A stretch of DNA of 64,000 nucleotides. It comes from Strongylocentrotus droebachiensis (lineage: Eukaryota > Echinodermata > Echinoidea > Camarodonta > Strongylocentrotidae). The notes under the pieces were generated by a model that did not search any database, was not told the DNA's origin, and worked only from the letters and a program-made list of their open reading frames with translations. Positions 1-9,690 of this stretch are shown one piece after another. The stretch's first letter is position 1; the number at the start of each line of letters is the position of its first letter. The stretch covers positions 1-64,000 of the forward strand of contig JAVYIG010009911.1 in assembly GCA_035222895.1 (NCBI GenBank), in the 5' to 3' direction. A program made the position numbers and the translations under genes.

Positions 1-572
1 GCCAACCCCCCCCCCCCCCTCTCTCTCTCTCTCTTCCTAAAATCCCTCCTCCTGTTCTCAATGTTCTTTCAAAGAAAATTTGAACATAAAAAATGCAGGT
101 AACTGTTTAAGATCTTATTCATCGAGGTAACGCCTATAACCTTACTACAAAGTACGTCAGACGTGTTTCTAAAAATCCTGGAAACATGTTCTGAGTAGCA
201 TGATTACGGGGCGAACAATTTATGCACTTCCCACAAACTTTTTGTTTTCAACTTTCTCCTTGCCACTGGTACTGGTCCTGGGGCAAAGTTTATTATTAGA
301 ACGGATATCACGATTATGCTATTTACTAAAACTAAAATAGCAAAATAATGAAAGAATACTATAAGGAAACGTCTTGATAAATACTCTAGCCTTGATTTCT
401 TTCTTTAGCGCAAATATTCACTACGGACTATAATACTCGTCTTAAAAAACTATAACGACAACAACAACGACGACATTACTAGCATATGGTCACGTGCTTT
501 ATATTTCTGTATAATACTCTTTGACATCACTGCACCCTTGCCACTCCTTGAAAGCAAGTCGACCAGAAGAGA
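1..572. other. left-edge non-coding DNA
   Basis: A short C-tract and (CT)n microsatellite lie at the very start (about 8-34). The rest is AT-rich unique-looking sequence. I see no exon, no terminal inverted repeats and no RNA gene here. It would lie upstream of the putative first exon of the calmodulin-like gene. Confidence 0.4.
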
Positions 573-1181
573 GGTATAGGCAGGCGCGTACGCAGGATTT
601 TTTTCAAGGGGGGGGTTTTAACATTTATAAATCGGTCCAAAAATTTCGCAACGACTCAGCCAGCCGCTGAATAAGCGGGGGGGGGGGGGGGGGGGGGTGG
701 GGTAAGAGGACACATTTTTTTTTTGGATCCCAACAAAATCGCAACGACTCAGCCGACCGCTGAATAAGCGGGGGGGGGGGGGGGGTAAGAGGACACATTT
801 TTTTTTTTTTTTTGGGGGTCCCAAAAAAATCGCAACGACTCAGCCGACCGCTGAATAAGCGGGGGGGGGGGGGGGGGTGGGGGGGGGGGGGGGGGGGGTA
901 AGAGGACATTTTTTTTTTTTTTTTGGTCTCGAAATTTGGAAATTTGACATTTTGACCCGTTGGGGAGGGAGGGGTAAGGTCACCTTTTTTAGGTCGGTCA
1001 TGGCAATAACTTTTTTTTTTTTTTTTTTTTAATAAATAATTAAAAAACAAAAAAAACAAAACAAAAACAAAACAAAAGGGGGGGGTTTTAGGGGGTTTTG
1101 GGGGGTGTTTACACACACAAAATTAACAAAGGGGGGGGGTTTAACCCCCCCCCCCCCCCTGCGTACGCGCCTGGGTATAGG
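573..1181. mobile_element. hAT-type non-autonomous DNA transposon (MITE) with 8-bp target duplication
   Basis: The terminal inverted repeats CAGGCGCGTACGCAGG (581-596) and its exact complement (1,158-1,173) bound a 593-bp element. Both ends are flanked by the same 8-bp direct repeat GGTATAGG (573-580 and 1,174-1,181). An 8-bp duplication with termini starting CAG is the signature of the hAT superfamily. The interior holds three copies of a unit beginning near TCGCAACGACTCAGCC, each followed by a long G-run and a T-run, so it has no coding capacity. Apparent proline-rich reading frames here are only translations of the G/C runs. The intact target duplication suggests a fairly recent insertion. 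It lies about 70 bp upstream of the proposed start codon of the calmodulin-like gene. Confidence 0.85.
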
Positions 1182-1251
1182 TACCCGAGATCCAGAGACA
1201 TTTTGCTTTCTATCTTTAATTTTGCCGGATCTATCCCAATTACTCAAGATG
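1182..1251 (+). CDS. putative first exon of the calmodulin-like gene (5' UTR plus ATG)
   Basis: The sequence ATG at 1,249-1,251 is followed at once by a strong donor GTAAGT. Animal calmodulin genes characteristically have a first intron directly after the initiator ATG, and the next calmodulin-like exon (4,933) begins in phase 0, so this ATG fits as exon 1. The predicted N-terminus would be M-VLDMIITEEQIAE, compared with M-ADQLTEEQIAE in calmodulin. The link across a 3.7-kb intron is inference; the 5' UTR limit is unknown. The alternative is initiation at the internal ATG at 4,942. Confidence 0.45.
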
Positions 1252-1319
1252 GTAAGTTGTATAGATCACGATTTCATCTGTTTTCCTTCCTGTAATTCGT
1301 TGCTCTCGTCTTAAGTAAT

Positions 1320-1512
1320 TTAAAGCCTGTCTGCACTAGTTTGGCCAGGGGGTTAGACCTCCCTGTAAATTCACTGACAGGTGGGTATCTCACCAAATCA
1401 GCTCTCAATTAACATTAAAAAAGTGGATCATGGGAGATCAACAGGCACCGATTAGGTATTGTTTGCTATATAGAGGGCGCAAGTAGCTCTAAGTAGTGCA
1501 GTGGGGCTTTAA
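1320..1512. mobile_element. TTAA-flanked MITE, copy A (about 190 bp)
   Basis: The element starts TTAAAGCCTGTCTGCACTA and ends CAGTGGGGCTTTAA. It closely matches a second direct copy at 22,227-22,432; shared stretches include CAGGTGG, TCAGCTCTCA and ACAGGCACCGAT. TTAA at both ends suggests a piggyBac- or Kolobok-type target. It lies in the first intron of the calmodulin-like gene and has no coding capacity. Confidence 0.65.
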
Positions 1513-1642
1513 GGCTTAAATAATTTGGAGGTTTTGTTACACTTGTTTATTAAATTCCATTTAGGTATATTTCTCTCCCAAACCCCTGTTCCAATTCTAT
1601 TCACATATAACAACAATTTAATAATGCAATATGTATAAGGTA

Positions 1643-1719
1643 GAGGTGTCGTGGTCGCGTGGATATGTCACCGGACTGTGGATCACAAGGTTAGCGGTTC
1701 AAGTCCCGCCGCGGCACTA
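1643..1719 (+). mobile_element. tRNA-derived SINE head (fragment)
   Basis: The segment starts GAGGTGTCGTGGTCGCGTGG and contains a recognisable pol III B box, GGTTCAAGTCC. It matches the heads of the longer SINEs at 27,211 and 27,991. Here only the tRNA-like head is present; the sequence then changes abruptly into the TCGCAAA-rich block, so the copy is truncated or the head is part of another element. Confidence 0.75.
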
Positions 1720-2300
1720 AACCCCAAATTCGCTTGCCGGAACGAAGGGAGGTTGGGTTTCGCCAGGGTTCGTGAAAGGTTGCAAAAGTTTCGTGAAGGG
1801 TTGCAAGAAAGTTCGCAAACAGTTTTCCTAGTCGCAAAGAAGTTGTTAAAAATTTCTTTGCAAATTTATTTTTTCGCAAACAGTTGCAAGCGTTTGCAAA
1901 ACAGTAAAACCTTTGCAAATGTTTGTAAGACGTTGTCGCTGAAGTTTTTTTTTATTCGCCAATGCTAGAGACCACGTTACCATATTAATATGGTTCCTAT
2001 ACAAAATAGATCCATTGAGTACCAGAAGTTAGCAAAGGTCCCAAACATTCATAGTGGCAAAGGATTAGCAAATAGTTGCTAATCTTCGCAAAAACTGTCG
2101 CTAACATTTGCCAACAGTCGTTAATAGTCGCCAACTGCCTTTCGCAAATTTTCGCTCAAATGTTGCTTAATGTCGCTAAACATCGCTAAAAGTCGCTAAA
2201 TGTCGTAGAGGCGAACCTTGATTTTCGCCAACATTCGTCAGAAAAGTTAGCGATTCAAAAATCGCAACGTTCGTAAGCATTCGCCGCTCCCCCTGAAAGG
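1720..2300. repeat. degenerate short-motif block rich in TCGCAAA/TCGCTAA
   Basis: Words such as TTCGCAAA, TCGCTAAA and TTTGCAAA recur dozens of times in both orientations without a fixed period. The block runs from the SINE head to about ATTCGCCGCTCC near 2,285. It is non-coding: the frames that cross it are low-complexity. It may be the body of an unclassified repeat element whose tRNA-like head is adjacent. Confidence 0.5.
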
Positions 2301-3529
2301 TACTATGTCCCATTTGCAGGCCAAAAAAAGAGAAAAGGTTAAATTCCAACGGCATTCGAAAGTGAGTACTGATTTAGAACTTCCCTAAAATAACGGGGGC
2401 TTGAAAATGTCTTTAAGTGGGAAAATAACGACTATTAGTTGTCAAATCGACTTAAGAGCTATAGAGCCAGTAAGTAATAGTCTGATTTTCAGACCATTGT
2501 ACCGAATGATCGTGCGTTTTATACGCAAAGATTCAATCAGTTTAATTTTGGCCATTACAAGAAGTGGGTGTACCCTTTACAGCTCATTTTATGTATGTTT
2601 GTAATAACGTTCAGTCTGTAAACGGGACGGAATAGTGTGTCGTGTACATGGGAAATATCAGAAAGGGAATATAAAAGGTAATTTTCTGAAAAACAAACAA
2701 TTAATAGGGAGAGATAAAGGAAAAGATGAAAGGATAAAACAAAAAATAATATAAGGAATTAAGATAGAAGAGGAATTGATAGAACGATAAAAGAAATGAT
2801 TACATAAGGAAAGAGAGAAAAGAAATTGATAGGAATAAAAGCAAAGAATATAACATGGGAAAAGATAGAAGAGAAAATGATAAAAGGATAAAAGAAAAGA
2901 AAACATCTGGAAAGAAAGAAGAGAAAACGATAGAAGGATAACAACACAGAATAACAGAAAGAAAGACGGATGAGAAAATGTTAGAATGATAGAAGAAAGG
3001 ATAAAAGGTAACGAAAAGAAGCTTAGAGAAGGGAACAAAGAAAAACAAAGAAATAAAATTGGAACGATATGCCCAAAGGAGTAACATGAATAGGGGTGAC
3101 AGGACTTCGCGTCACCGTCCCCAGAAATCAAAATGGTCTACAAAATAAGGAGGATAGGATTATTGTGAGTGTATTATCATTTATATCGTATAGAAAAAAA
3201 AAAGGGGGGGGGGCCTACGTAGTCAGACCTGACGAGACCACAAAGTAACACTTTAAAGTCCTGGATCTACAGGGAACTGCTCCTATTTTTGTTTCGAATT
3301 TAATTTATAGGGCGAACAATGAAATTCTTTAGTTGATCACGGAAGCGATGCGGAAAGCTTCGGCGGCCGTACTATAAATAGTTAGGTATGGGTTTAACCT
3401 ACGAGTTGATTTTTAATGAATATTTGTTGACTTAAGTCTGGAAGTATTAAGACTAGGCCTACATCTATCTCTTGCTTTTAACAATCTACGGGAGGAAGAG
3501 AGAGGGAGAGAGAGAGAGAAAGAGATAAA
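2301..3529. other. non-coding, purine-rich intron sequence
   Basis: From about 2,660 to 3,110 the + strand is strongly purine-rich, with degenerate words like AGATAAAAGGA and AAGAAAGAGAGA. This makes long Ser/Phe/Leu-rich frames on the other strand that are not genes. A poly-G tract lies near 3,206-3,216 and a (GA)n microsatellite near 3,495-3,520. I see no exon. Confidence 0.5.
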
Positions 3530-4140
3530 TGCCCTTTTATGTTGATAAGAGCAAGTTCCCTTTCTCATAAATGCCCCTTCTCACACGTCTGCCAAATGTC
3601 TTTATTAAAATCTCATAGTTGCCCCCTTTTATTTCGACAAGTGCCCATTTTCCATTGTAATACGTGCCCCTTTCTGTTCTCACAAGTGCCCCTATTCATC
3701 TTAGGTGAGTGCCTTTTTCAGGTACAAGAAATACCTCTAATTGCCTCTTTTCAAATTTGAGAGGTGTCCCTTTTATTTGTATAGTTTAAAGTGCCTCTTT
3801 TCATCTCCGGTGAGTGCCCTTATTATAATTTGAGAGGTGCTCCTTCGACTTTTTAAATAATGCCCCTTTTCACCTCTGATAAGTGCCCCTTTTATTTTGA
3901 AACGTGCCTCTATCCTCTCTAATTAGTGCCATTTTCCTTTAGATAATTGCCTCTTTTACTTTGCAATAAGTGCCCCTTTCCGTTCGCATAAGTGCCTTTC
4001 TTCATTTCTGGTGAGTGCCCCTTATCAGGTGCTAGCAGTGCCCCATTGTCACCTTTGATAATTACGATTTTTTACCTTGACATGTTCTCCTTTTCTTTTC
4101 TAATTAGTGTCCTTTTATCTTTGGCCCCCTTTTCCTTTCA
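3530..4140 (+). repeat. array of degenerate AAGTGCCCCTTTT units
   Basis: About 20 diverged units of roughly 25-35 bp share the core GTGCCCCTTTT followed by words such as CACCTCTGATA. The same motif occurs in the reverse orientation over 40,775-41,530, so it is a dispersed array family and not a local microsatellite. No reading frame is maintained. Confidence 0.7.
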
Positions 4141-4233
4141 CCATAAAATATGCTCCTAATTAAAAGAGACTAAGATCAACTTTTTCTTCAAGTTCATCCA
4201 AAGCTCGCTCACTATGCTTGCTCGCATTTTATT

Positions 4234-4480
4234 ATCCCCTCGCCGACGAAGTCGGAGGGGATATAGTAACGCTGCCGTCCGTCCGTTTCGGAGTATGTAG
4301 GTCAAAAGTGAAAGGTCATAGCTCATTAAATATCCAAAAACAGCTAATAATTATATATGTAAAAATGTGGTTAACTTCCTTGCCTAGTAATATAATAGTA
4401 TAGTCCAATGGACAACTAATTTGTTCTGACGTATATAGGCCATTGTACCCTGCAAGGGGATGCTACGCTTTGCGTTGATT
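4234..4480. repeat. hairpin-headed dispersed repeat (CCCTCGCCGACGAAG type)
   Basis: The segment opens with the hairpin CCCCTCGCCGACGAAGTCGG and continues AGGGGATATAGTAACGCTGC, then a pyrimidine-rich CCGTCCGTCCG stretch. Its end near 4,450 contains TGCAAGGGGATGC. The organisation, with a GC-rich hairpin at one end, resembles the longer GTCTCGCCTGCG element at 8,789, so the two may belong to related families. No coding capacity is present. Confidence 0.45.
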
Positions 4481-4932
4481 TGTTTTAATAAATTTTGTTT
4501 CTTATTAAATACGTTGTCAGTCTTTCATGATTAGGATTATTTTTGCCTCTTTAGTTATAAGAGTTAATTTTTCGCACTACGACCTCGCAAATCTTTATTT
4601 TTGCTCGCTCGCAATTAAATATTAAAACCATCACACTGCAAAGTATGATGCTTAAGCAGTATCTTGGACCATGTAAAGAGAGAAACAAACAATGAAATCT
4701 TCCCTGATAATTTAATCACAATGTAGGGGGTATATTAAAGGGCCTATCCATGTATAACATAGCTATATTTTCGCTTTGAGGTTGTAAGTGACCCTTTCTT
4801 TTCTCTCCAGAAAGTGCCCCTTTTTGTTGGTGTTTAATTAGTCACTGAAGCAAAATGCGACATTTCACAATCTGGATCCCTCATTGCTACCAATGTTCTT
4901 TTAATTTCGTTTTTTTTTCCTTTTCATTACAG

Positions 4933-4969
4933 GTACTCGACATGATAATAACCGAAGAGCAGATAGCAG
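4933..4969 (+). CDS. calmodulin-like gene, N-terminal exon
   Basis: The exon sits between a polypyrimidine-AG acceptor (ending at 4,932) and a GTACGA donor. It reads VLDMIITEEQIA in frame, and its end in phase 1 after GCA-G is exactly the conserved calmodulin intron position (TEEQIA|E). The only ATG in this exon is at 4,942; an upstream ATG exon at 1,249 is also possible. Confidence 0.7.
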
Positions 4970-5691
4970 GTACGAAAAACAATGAGTCCGAATGTTTCAA
5001 TTTTTAAAGTGGGAGACCAAAGTTATAACAAGAGGGTATTATAAAACAATGTTAAACATGATATTAGTATTGCAATAAAATGTTAGCTCTCGAAGAGCAT
5101 CAAAATAAAATAAGATCATTAGAGATGTGAAATAACAGCTGGTCTTCTAGGATAAAAACAATTCTCGTTAACATGAGAGGATATCGGTTGGTTGGTTGGT
5201 TAGTTTGTTTGTAATACTTGACTGCTAAGAAAGCATGTGTGTACTAGCAACCGGGGGACCGACGGCTTTCAATCCTCTCCGAGGGACTTGGTAATGAGTA
5301 TTACTGCCTTACTAAAAGGAACTAGCGTATAGACTTGGTTTCGATCATGGGACCTCCCGGTTTCGAGACCACTGCTCTACCACTGAGACATCACGTCTTC
5401 CTGCAATTTGAAGATGGCAATATTGAAGAAATCAAGCAAAATAACGCTAATAAATGATGAAAACCAAATTCTTATTTAATCCTATAATTTCTAGTCATGT
5501 AGAAGTATTTGCTATCAAGAGGAACGACTTTGCTTTTATCAGCAATTCCAGTCCTTTACTAGTTTATACATAATAATATATGTATGTATGTACATTACTC
5601 GATGTTTCCTACAAAAAACTCCTGCTTCTTTCCTCCCCTCTCTTACTGACACCATATCTCCACTTTATTTTTTTTATTACCTCTTTTCTAG

Positions 5692-5823
5692 AATACAAGA
5701 CAAAATTCTCCGCCTTTGACAAAAATAACGATGGCACCATCACTACTAAGGATTTGGATGCTGCGATGAAATCAGTGGGTGAGGACCTTACTGACGCTGA
5801 GCTTGAAAATTCTAGAGCTAATG
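5692..5823 (+). CDS. calmodulin-like gene, EF-hand 1 exon
   Basis: The exon encodes EYKTKFSAFDKNNDG followed by TITTKDLDAAMKSVGEDLTD and AELENSRAN. EF-hand loop 1 is DKNNDGTITTKD: acidic ligands at positions 1, 3 and 5 and Gly6 are present, while position 12 is Asp in place of the usual Glu. Flanks are TTTTCTAG and GTGAGT. The exon is 12 bp shorter than the equivalent human calmodulin exon; the loss falls in the helix before loop 2, where ELQDMINEV of calmodulin is reduced to ELEN. Confidence 0.85.
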
Positions 5824-6229
5824 GTGAGTTCATGGTGAAGACTTATGAAATGACAACGAAAGAGATGATGAAATTGACCACAACACGTAAATTGAAGTTT
5901 AATAATCTATGAATTGAAGCATAAACATTTTATTTAACATGGGTTGCAAAAATCCGTAAAAGAAATTGAACATGTTAACAATGAATTCTGTGCTTTAAAA
6001 AGTCAATTGGGGTGATGGCTGTTCATTCCTTGTCAGAGTTCGTCACACGACAGGAAGCATAGCGAGAAATTTGACTGGAAAAGGGATATCTATGATTTTA
6101 AAAATTATTTCAGAGATGTTTTATTGATACTTTTCAGTTTACGAGACGTAAGAATGCAAGATGAATCACTAATCGTAAAGGACTTTTGTGTGGGACCTAA
6201 GAAACCCTTTTTTTCCTTCATTCGGCTAG

Positions 6230-6330
6230 ACGGAACTACGACATTTTCTGAGTTTTTGGCGATGGTACTAAAAAAGAATATACCACAAAGCTTTCAAAGC
6301 CTTGGACAAGGATGGCAACAACCTTCTCAG
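6230..6330 (+). CDS. calmodulin-like gene, exon with EF-hand 2/3 and an internal frame break
   Basis: The first half, in the frame set by the previous exon, reads DGTTTFSEFLAMVLKKN, matching DGNGTIDFPEFLTMMARKM of calmodulin. The second half matches calmodulin in a different frame: KAFKALDKDGNNLL, the start of EF-hand 3. About ten residues of the linker helix are missing between the two halves, and the frame entering the next exon would meet a stop almost at once. Either the gene is decaying, or the assembly has a small deletion here, or a very short cryptic intron is used. Loop 2 (SRANDGTTTFSE) lacks Asp at positions 1 and 3, so calcium binding there is unlikely. The donor is GTAAGT. Confidence 0.75.
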
Positions 6331-6640
6331 GTAAGTTGGACAGTGATAGAGTAGTTGAACAGTGATAGGGTAGTTGAACAGTTATCGGGTAGTTGAACAG
6401 TGATAGGGTAGTTGGACAGCGATAGGGTAGTTGAACAGTGATAGGGTGGTTGAACATTGATATGTTAGTTGAACAGTGATATAGGCTGGTTGAACAGTGA
6501 TAGGGTAGTTGAACAGTGATAGGGTAGTTGGACAGTGATAGGTTAGTTGAACAGTGATAGGGTAGTTGGACAGTGATAGGGTAGTTGAACAGTGATAGGG
6601 TAGTTGTATAGTGATAGGGTATTTGAACAGTCTTAAGCAG
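6331..6640 (+). repeat. 19-bp minisatellite directly at a splice donor
   Basis: About 16 tandem copies of a 19-bp unit (TAGTTGAACAGTGATAGGG with single-base variants) begin within a few bases of the donor of the preceding exon and run to about 6,633. The copies are only slightly diverged, which suggests recent expansion. Frames through it are Tyr/His/Cys/Pro repeats and not genes. Confidence 0.9.
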
Positions 6641-6665
6641 TGGTGGGGTAAGAAGGGGTAAGAAG

Positions 6666-7588
6666 GGATGCTTGCCTCGGGGGTCTTATTCATGCAGAAA
6701 TACAGTAAGCATGCGTGACCACAGTTTTTCCAGACACCCCCTAAACAATGATTTCTTCTGCAGCCAAAAATACACCCTAAATGAGGATTTCGCGGTTTTT
6801 TTTCTTTCTCAAGAATTCACATTCTACACGGGTATTTCAAAGAAGTTTACTCCTAAACAAGTATTGTAAATAATTATTGTAGCCCCTTGAGCATTTTGTA
6901 GTGCGATAGGGATTTTTTAAAAAGTTGTTGGCAGTTTAAAATTAATCAAATTGCGCTTCTGATGTAAAATTCACAAGGTAAATTTTTTGTCAATAGAGAA
7001 ACAATAACATCAACCTGTAACCTTCCAACTGGGTTAAGTGCACATGCTGTTTTATAAGTCCTTTCTTTGAATAAAAGAATTACATTTCATCTATTGTTAT
7101 GTTTAGTACAATCATGTAGTGTTTACAAAAAGTACACAATGTACAATGAACAGTTACTATTCTACTATGCAAAACAAAATTTAAGAGACCAGCTATAGGC
7201 GTGAGACTTGGTAGGTCTGGATCGGTATCGTGGGCATCCATCTTGATATACTGAAGATCTAAAGACCGGCCGAAGCGCAGGCGGCGGCCGGTAGACTCGC
7301 CAATGGGCATTATTACCCCTTTTAGTGTTTTCCCCGATCGGTCTGGCCCTGAGGGTTAAACAAATACCCCTAAACGCGTATACCTGGGCGAACTGCAGGA
7401 TTTTGAACCATTTTTGAAAAAGTACCCTTTTTCTTGAAAATGGCCCAAAGTGGACGTTTTTTTAACCCCTTAATGTGGCACAGCGCGGACCGCATCCAAT
7501 CTAAAAAAAAGCACCCCTTTCTACACGTTTTCTTGGTCACGCATGCTTACAGTGTTTATATTTGACTGAGACCCCCGGGATGCTTGCC
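6666..7588. mobile_element. Mutator-like non-autonomous DNA element with 11-bp target duplication
   Basis: The 11-bp direct repeat GGATGCTTGCC flanks both ends (6,666-6,676 and 7,578-7,588). Between them a 901-bp element begins TCGGGGGTCTTATT and ends GACTGAGACCCCCG. The terminal inverted repeats extend about 50 bp, including AAGCATGCGTGACC on the left and GGTCACGCATGCTT on the right. Target duplications of 9-11 bp point to the Mutator superfamily. There is no transposase; the interior has repeated ACCCCTTTT-like words. It lies in the third mapped intron of the calmodulin-like gene. Confidence 0.75.
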
Positions 7589-7817
7589 CAATCTTTTATG
7601 GGGATGTCAATAGACATAAATAGACATCAATAGACATAAATTTGAAAAAGAACAAAAAATCCAATGGATTTTCCGTCCAAATTTCCGCTGTTGGAGAAAT
7701 GTAGACAATAATAATTATTTCTTGATAAAGACAAATTGACAAATTGAAAACAGCGTGTTAGGATACCCAATCCCTGAAGATGCTCCTCCCGCTCCCACCC
7801 TCCTCCCCATCACATCC

Positions 7818-7852
<35 letters not shown>

Positions 7853-8322
7853 AAACTATCAACCAGACAATTATAGCTCCAAGGAAAACTACCTGGGTGA
7901 ATACACCCTATATATTCCTCATTCGGATAGTGCAAACAAAAAAGTTGTTTTAGGGATGACAATTATCCGGGTATCAGTAAATTTGTATCACACGTTAGTT
8001 GTCTGGACAGTTTTGCGTTTGTAGTCTTTGCCCGGGACTTGTTTGTCCCTCGGACACAATAATCAATAACCAATAATCATCCTCATCCCTCGGAAATTTT
8101 TGTGCTTGTTATGCTTTTACAAGAGTAGATCAATATTATTACCAATTTTTTTTTTCTATATGGTATAGTCGAGATCAGATTTAGCACCTCAATACTGGAG
8201 CATTATTAATTACATTATGAAAGAGTATTCGATGATAATTTAGTCAATGACTTCAATGGAATAATCCAAATTTTGAGAAAGTGAACTCAAATAATTGTTA
8301 TTTCTTAATTATTTGCTTGCAG
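7589..8322. other. intron sequence with a (CT)n microsatellite
   Basis: A (TC)n tract of about 50 bp lies at 7,818-7,850. The rest is AT-rich with no recognisable exon, RNA gene or terminal repeats. Confidence 0.5.
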
Positions 8323-8438
8323 TCGTGATGAGATTCGTCAAGCGATGTTAACCGTTAATCCGAATATTACGGAGGAGGTTATCGATGAAATTATCAAGGA
8401 AGTCGACCGTAATAGTGACGGTAAAATCAACTGTGAAG
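8323..8438 (+). CDS. calmodulin-like gene, EF-hand 3/4 exon
   Basis: After the acceptor TTGCTTGCAG, the exon reads SRDEIRQAMLTVNPNITEE then VIDEIIKEVDRNSDGKINCE, aligned with calmodulin AAELRHVMTNLGEKLTDEE and VDEMIREADIDGDGQVNYE. EF-hand loop 4 (DRNSDGKINCEE, completed by the next exon) has all expected ligands. The phase-1 junction after GAA-G is the conserved calmodulin position before EFV. The donor is GTGAGT. Confidence 0.88.
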
Positions 8439-8932
8439 GTGAGTGCATTGAATGGATGATGTCAGTGGCATAGTGTAATCGACCCATTGAAGGGGATCTG
8501 GAATGATATGGGGAGGGGCACCGATCTTACTCGTAAAATATAAAAACAAGATTTTGAAAGGCTGCTGATCAGGGGAAGGGTATGGGAGGGGGTCCAGTAG
8601 TCATCTTTTCTCGTCCCTTTCCCCAATTTCAAAACCTCACAGCCAGCTGTTAGTATACACCGATTCTCATATGAAACTTCAATAATTGGTCCCAAACATT
8701 TTTTCCACAGTTAAATCATATGACCAGTAGTCCACTTTTACCTATAATCATCAAAATATTTATATCAGTTCTGACTCGACGTCATTTTGGTCTCGCCTGC
8801 GAAACGGAGCGAGACATAGGCGTCACTTAAGTATCCGGCGTCGTTGTAGTTGTCGTCGTTGTTGTCGTCGTTCGTGTTGTTGTCGTCAAAAATCATGCTG
8901 TATTCGCAATAAATTTGTATAGCTTCGAGGTA

Positions 8933-9690
8933 TACACTGTTAAAAAACTTGGGCAGATGTAACTGGGTAAATCGAAGTTGGGCAAATTTTGTCCGATAAT
9001 TGGGTTATTTTCTCCCAACCATTTACTATATTAAGTTACCTCATGAAAGGTAAAAATAGGTTGGGTAGGTGTTACTTGGCAAATCGATGTTGGGTAAATG
9101 TCGTCCAACAATTGGGTTATTTTCCTACCAACCATGTAGTAACTGATGAAATAATTGGGTAATCGTGGGCAAATTAGAGTTGGGCCATTTTTGTCCAACA
9201 TTTGGGTTGTTTTCTACCAACAATTTACTACATGTATTTACCCAATTACATGTTCAATATAAGTTGGGCAGATGTAACTGGGCAAACGTAAGTCGGGCAA
9301 CATTATAATTCAACAATTGGGTTGTATTCTTATATTAGAGGTGCCGTGGTCAAGTGGATATGACACACGACTATGGATCACAAGGTCAGTGGTTCGAGTC
9401 CCCACCCCCCCCCCCCGCGGCACTTAAGTCCTTTTGCATATAATATTTTATCCAACTTATTTGCCCAATTAGTGTCTAATATATGCTACACACTATGGTG
9501 AGAATTGGGTGAATTTCTGATCGGGTAAATTTGTGGTGGTTAAAAGTTGGGTATTTTCTTTTTATCCAACACTGGGTAAATCATGCAAAATCTTTAATTT
9601 ACCAAACAGTTGGTTGGACACAATAATTATAATCGCCCTCATGTTGGGTAAAAATTGGGCAATCTTTTGCCCAATATTTTTTAGAGTGTA
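8933..9690. mobile_element. nested MITE with TTGGGCAAAT sub-repeats
   Basis: The ends TACACTGTTAAAAAA and TTTTTTAGAGTGTA are imperfect inverted repeats. The interior consists of diverged units around TTGGGCAAATGTTGTCCAAC and AATTGGGTTATTTTCT in both strands. It interrupts the larger GTCTCGCC element, so it is the younger of the two. A SINE head is in turn embedded at 9,338-9,427. Confidence 0.6.
9338..9427 (+). mobile_element. tRNA-derived SINE head inside the nested MITE
   Basis: The segment begins GAGGTGCCGTGGTCAAGTGG and has a B box GGTTCGAGTCC followed by a C-run and GCGGCACTTAAGTCC. It matches the head of the SINE family found at 1,643, 27,211 and 27,991. The body and tail are missing. 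Confidence 0.75.

Noticed and set aside
618-1116. Overlapping proline-rich reading frames on both strands
   Set aside because: They are translations of G/C and A/T homopolymers inside the hAT MITE, with no splice signals or protein-like composition.
1643-1719. Possible functional tRNA gene
   Set aside because: A- and B-box-like sequences exist, but the acceptor and anticodon stems do not pair and the same head is attached to SINE bodies elsewhere.
2658-3131. Minus-strand frame of 157 codons rich in Ser, Phe and Leu
   Set aside because: It follows a purine-rich low-complexity block; three overlapping frames are open there, which is what strand asymmetry produces.
6331-6640. Regularly spaced repeats that could be read as a CRISPR-like array
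   Set aside because: Units are contiguous 19-bp copies without unique spacers, in a eukaryotic intron.
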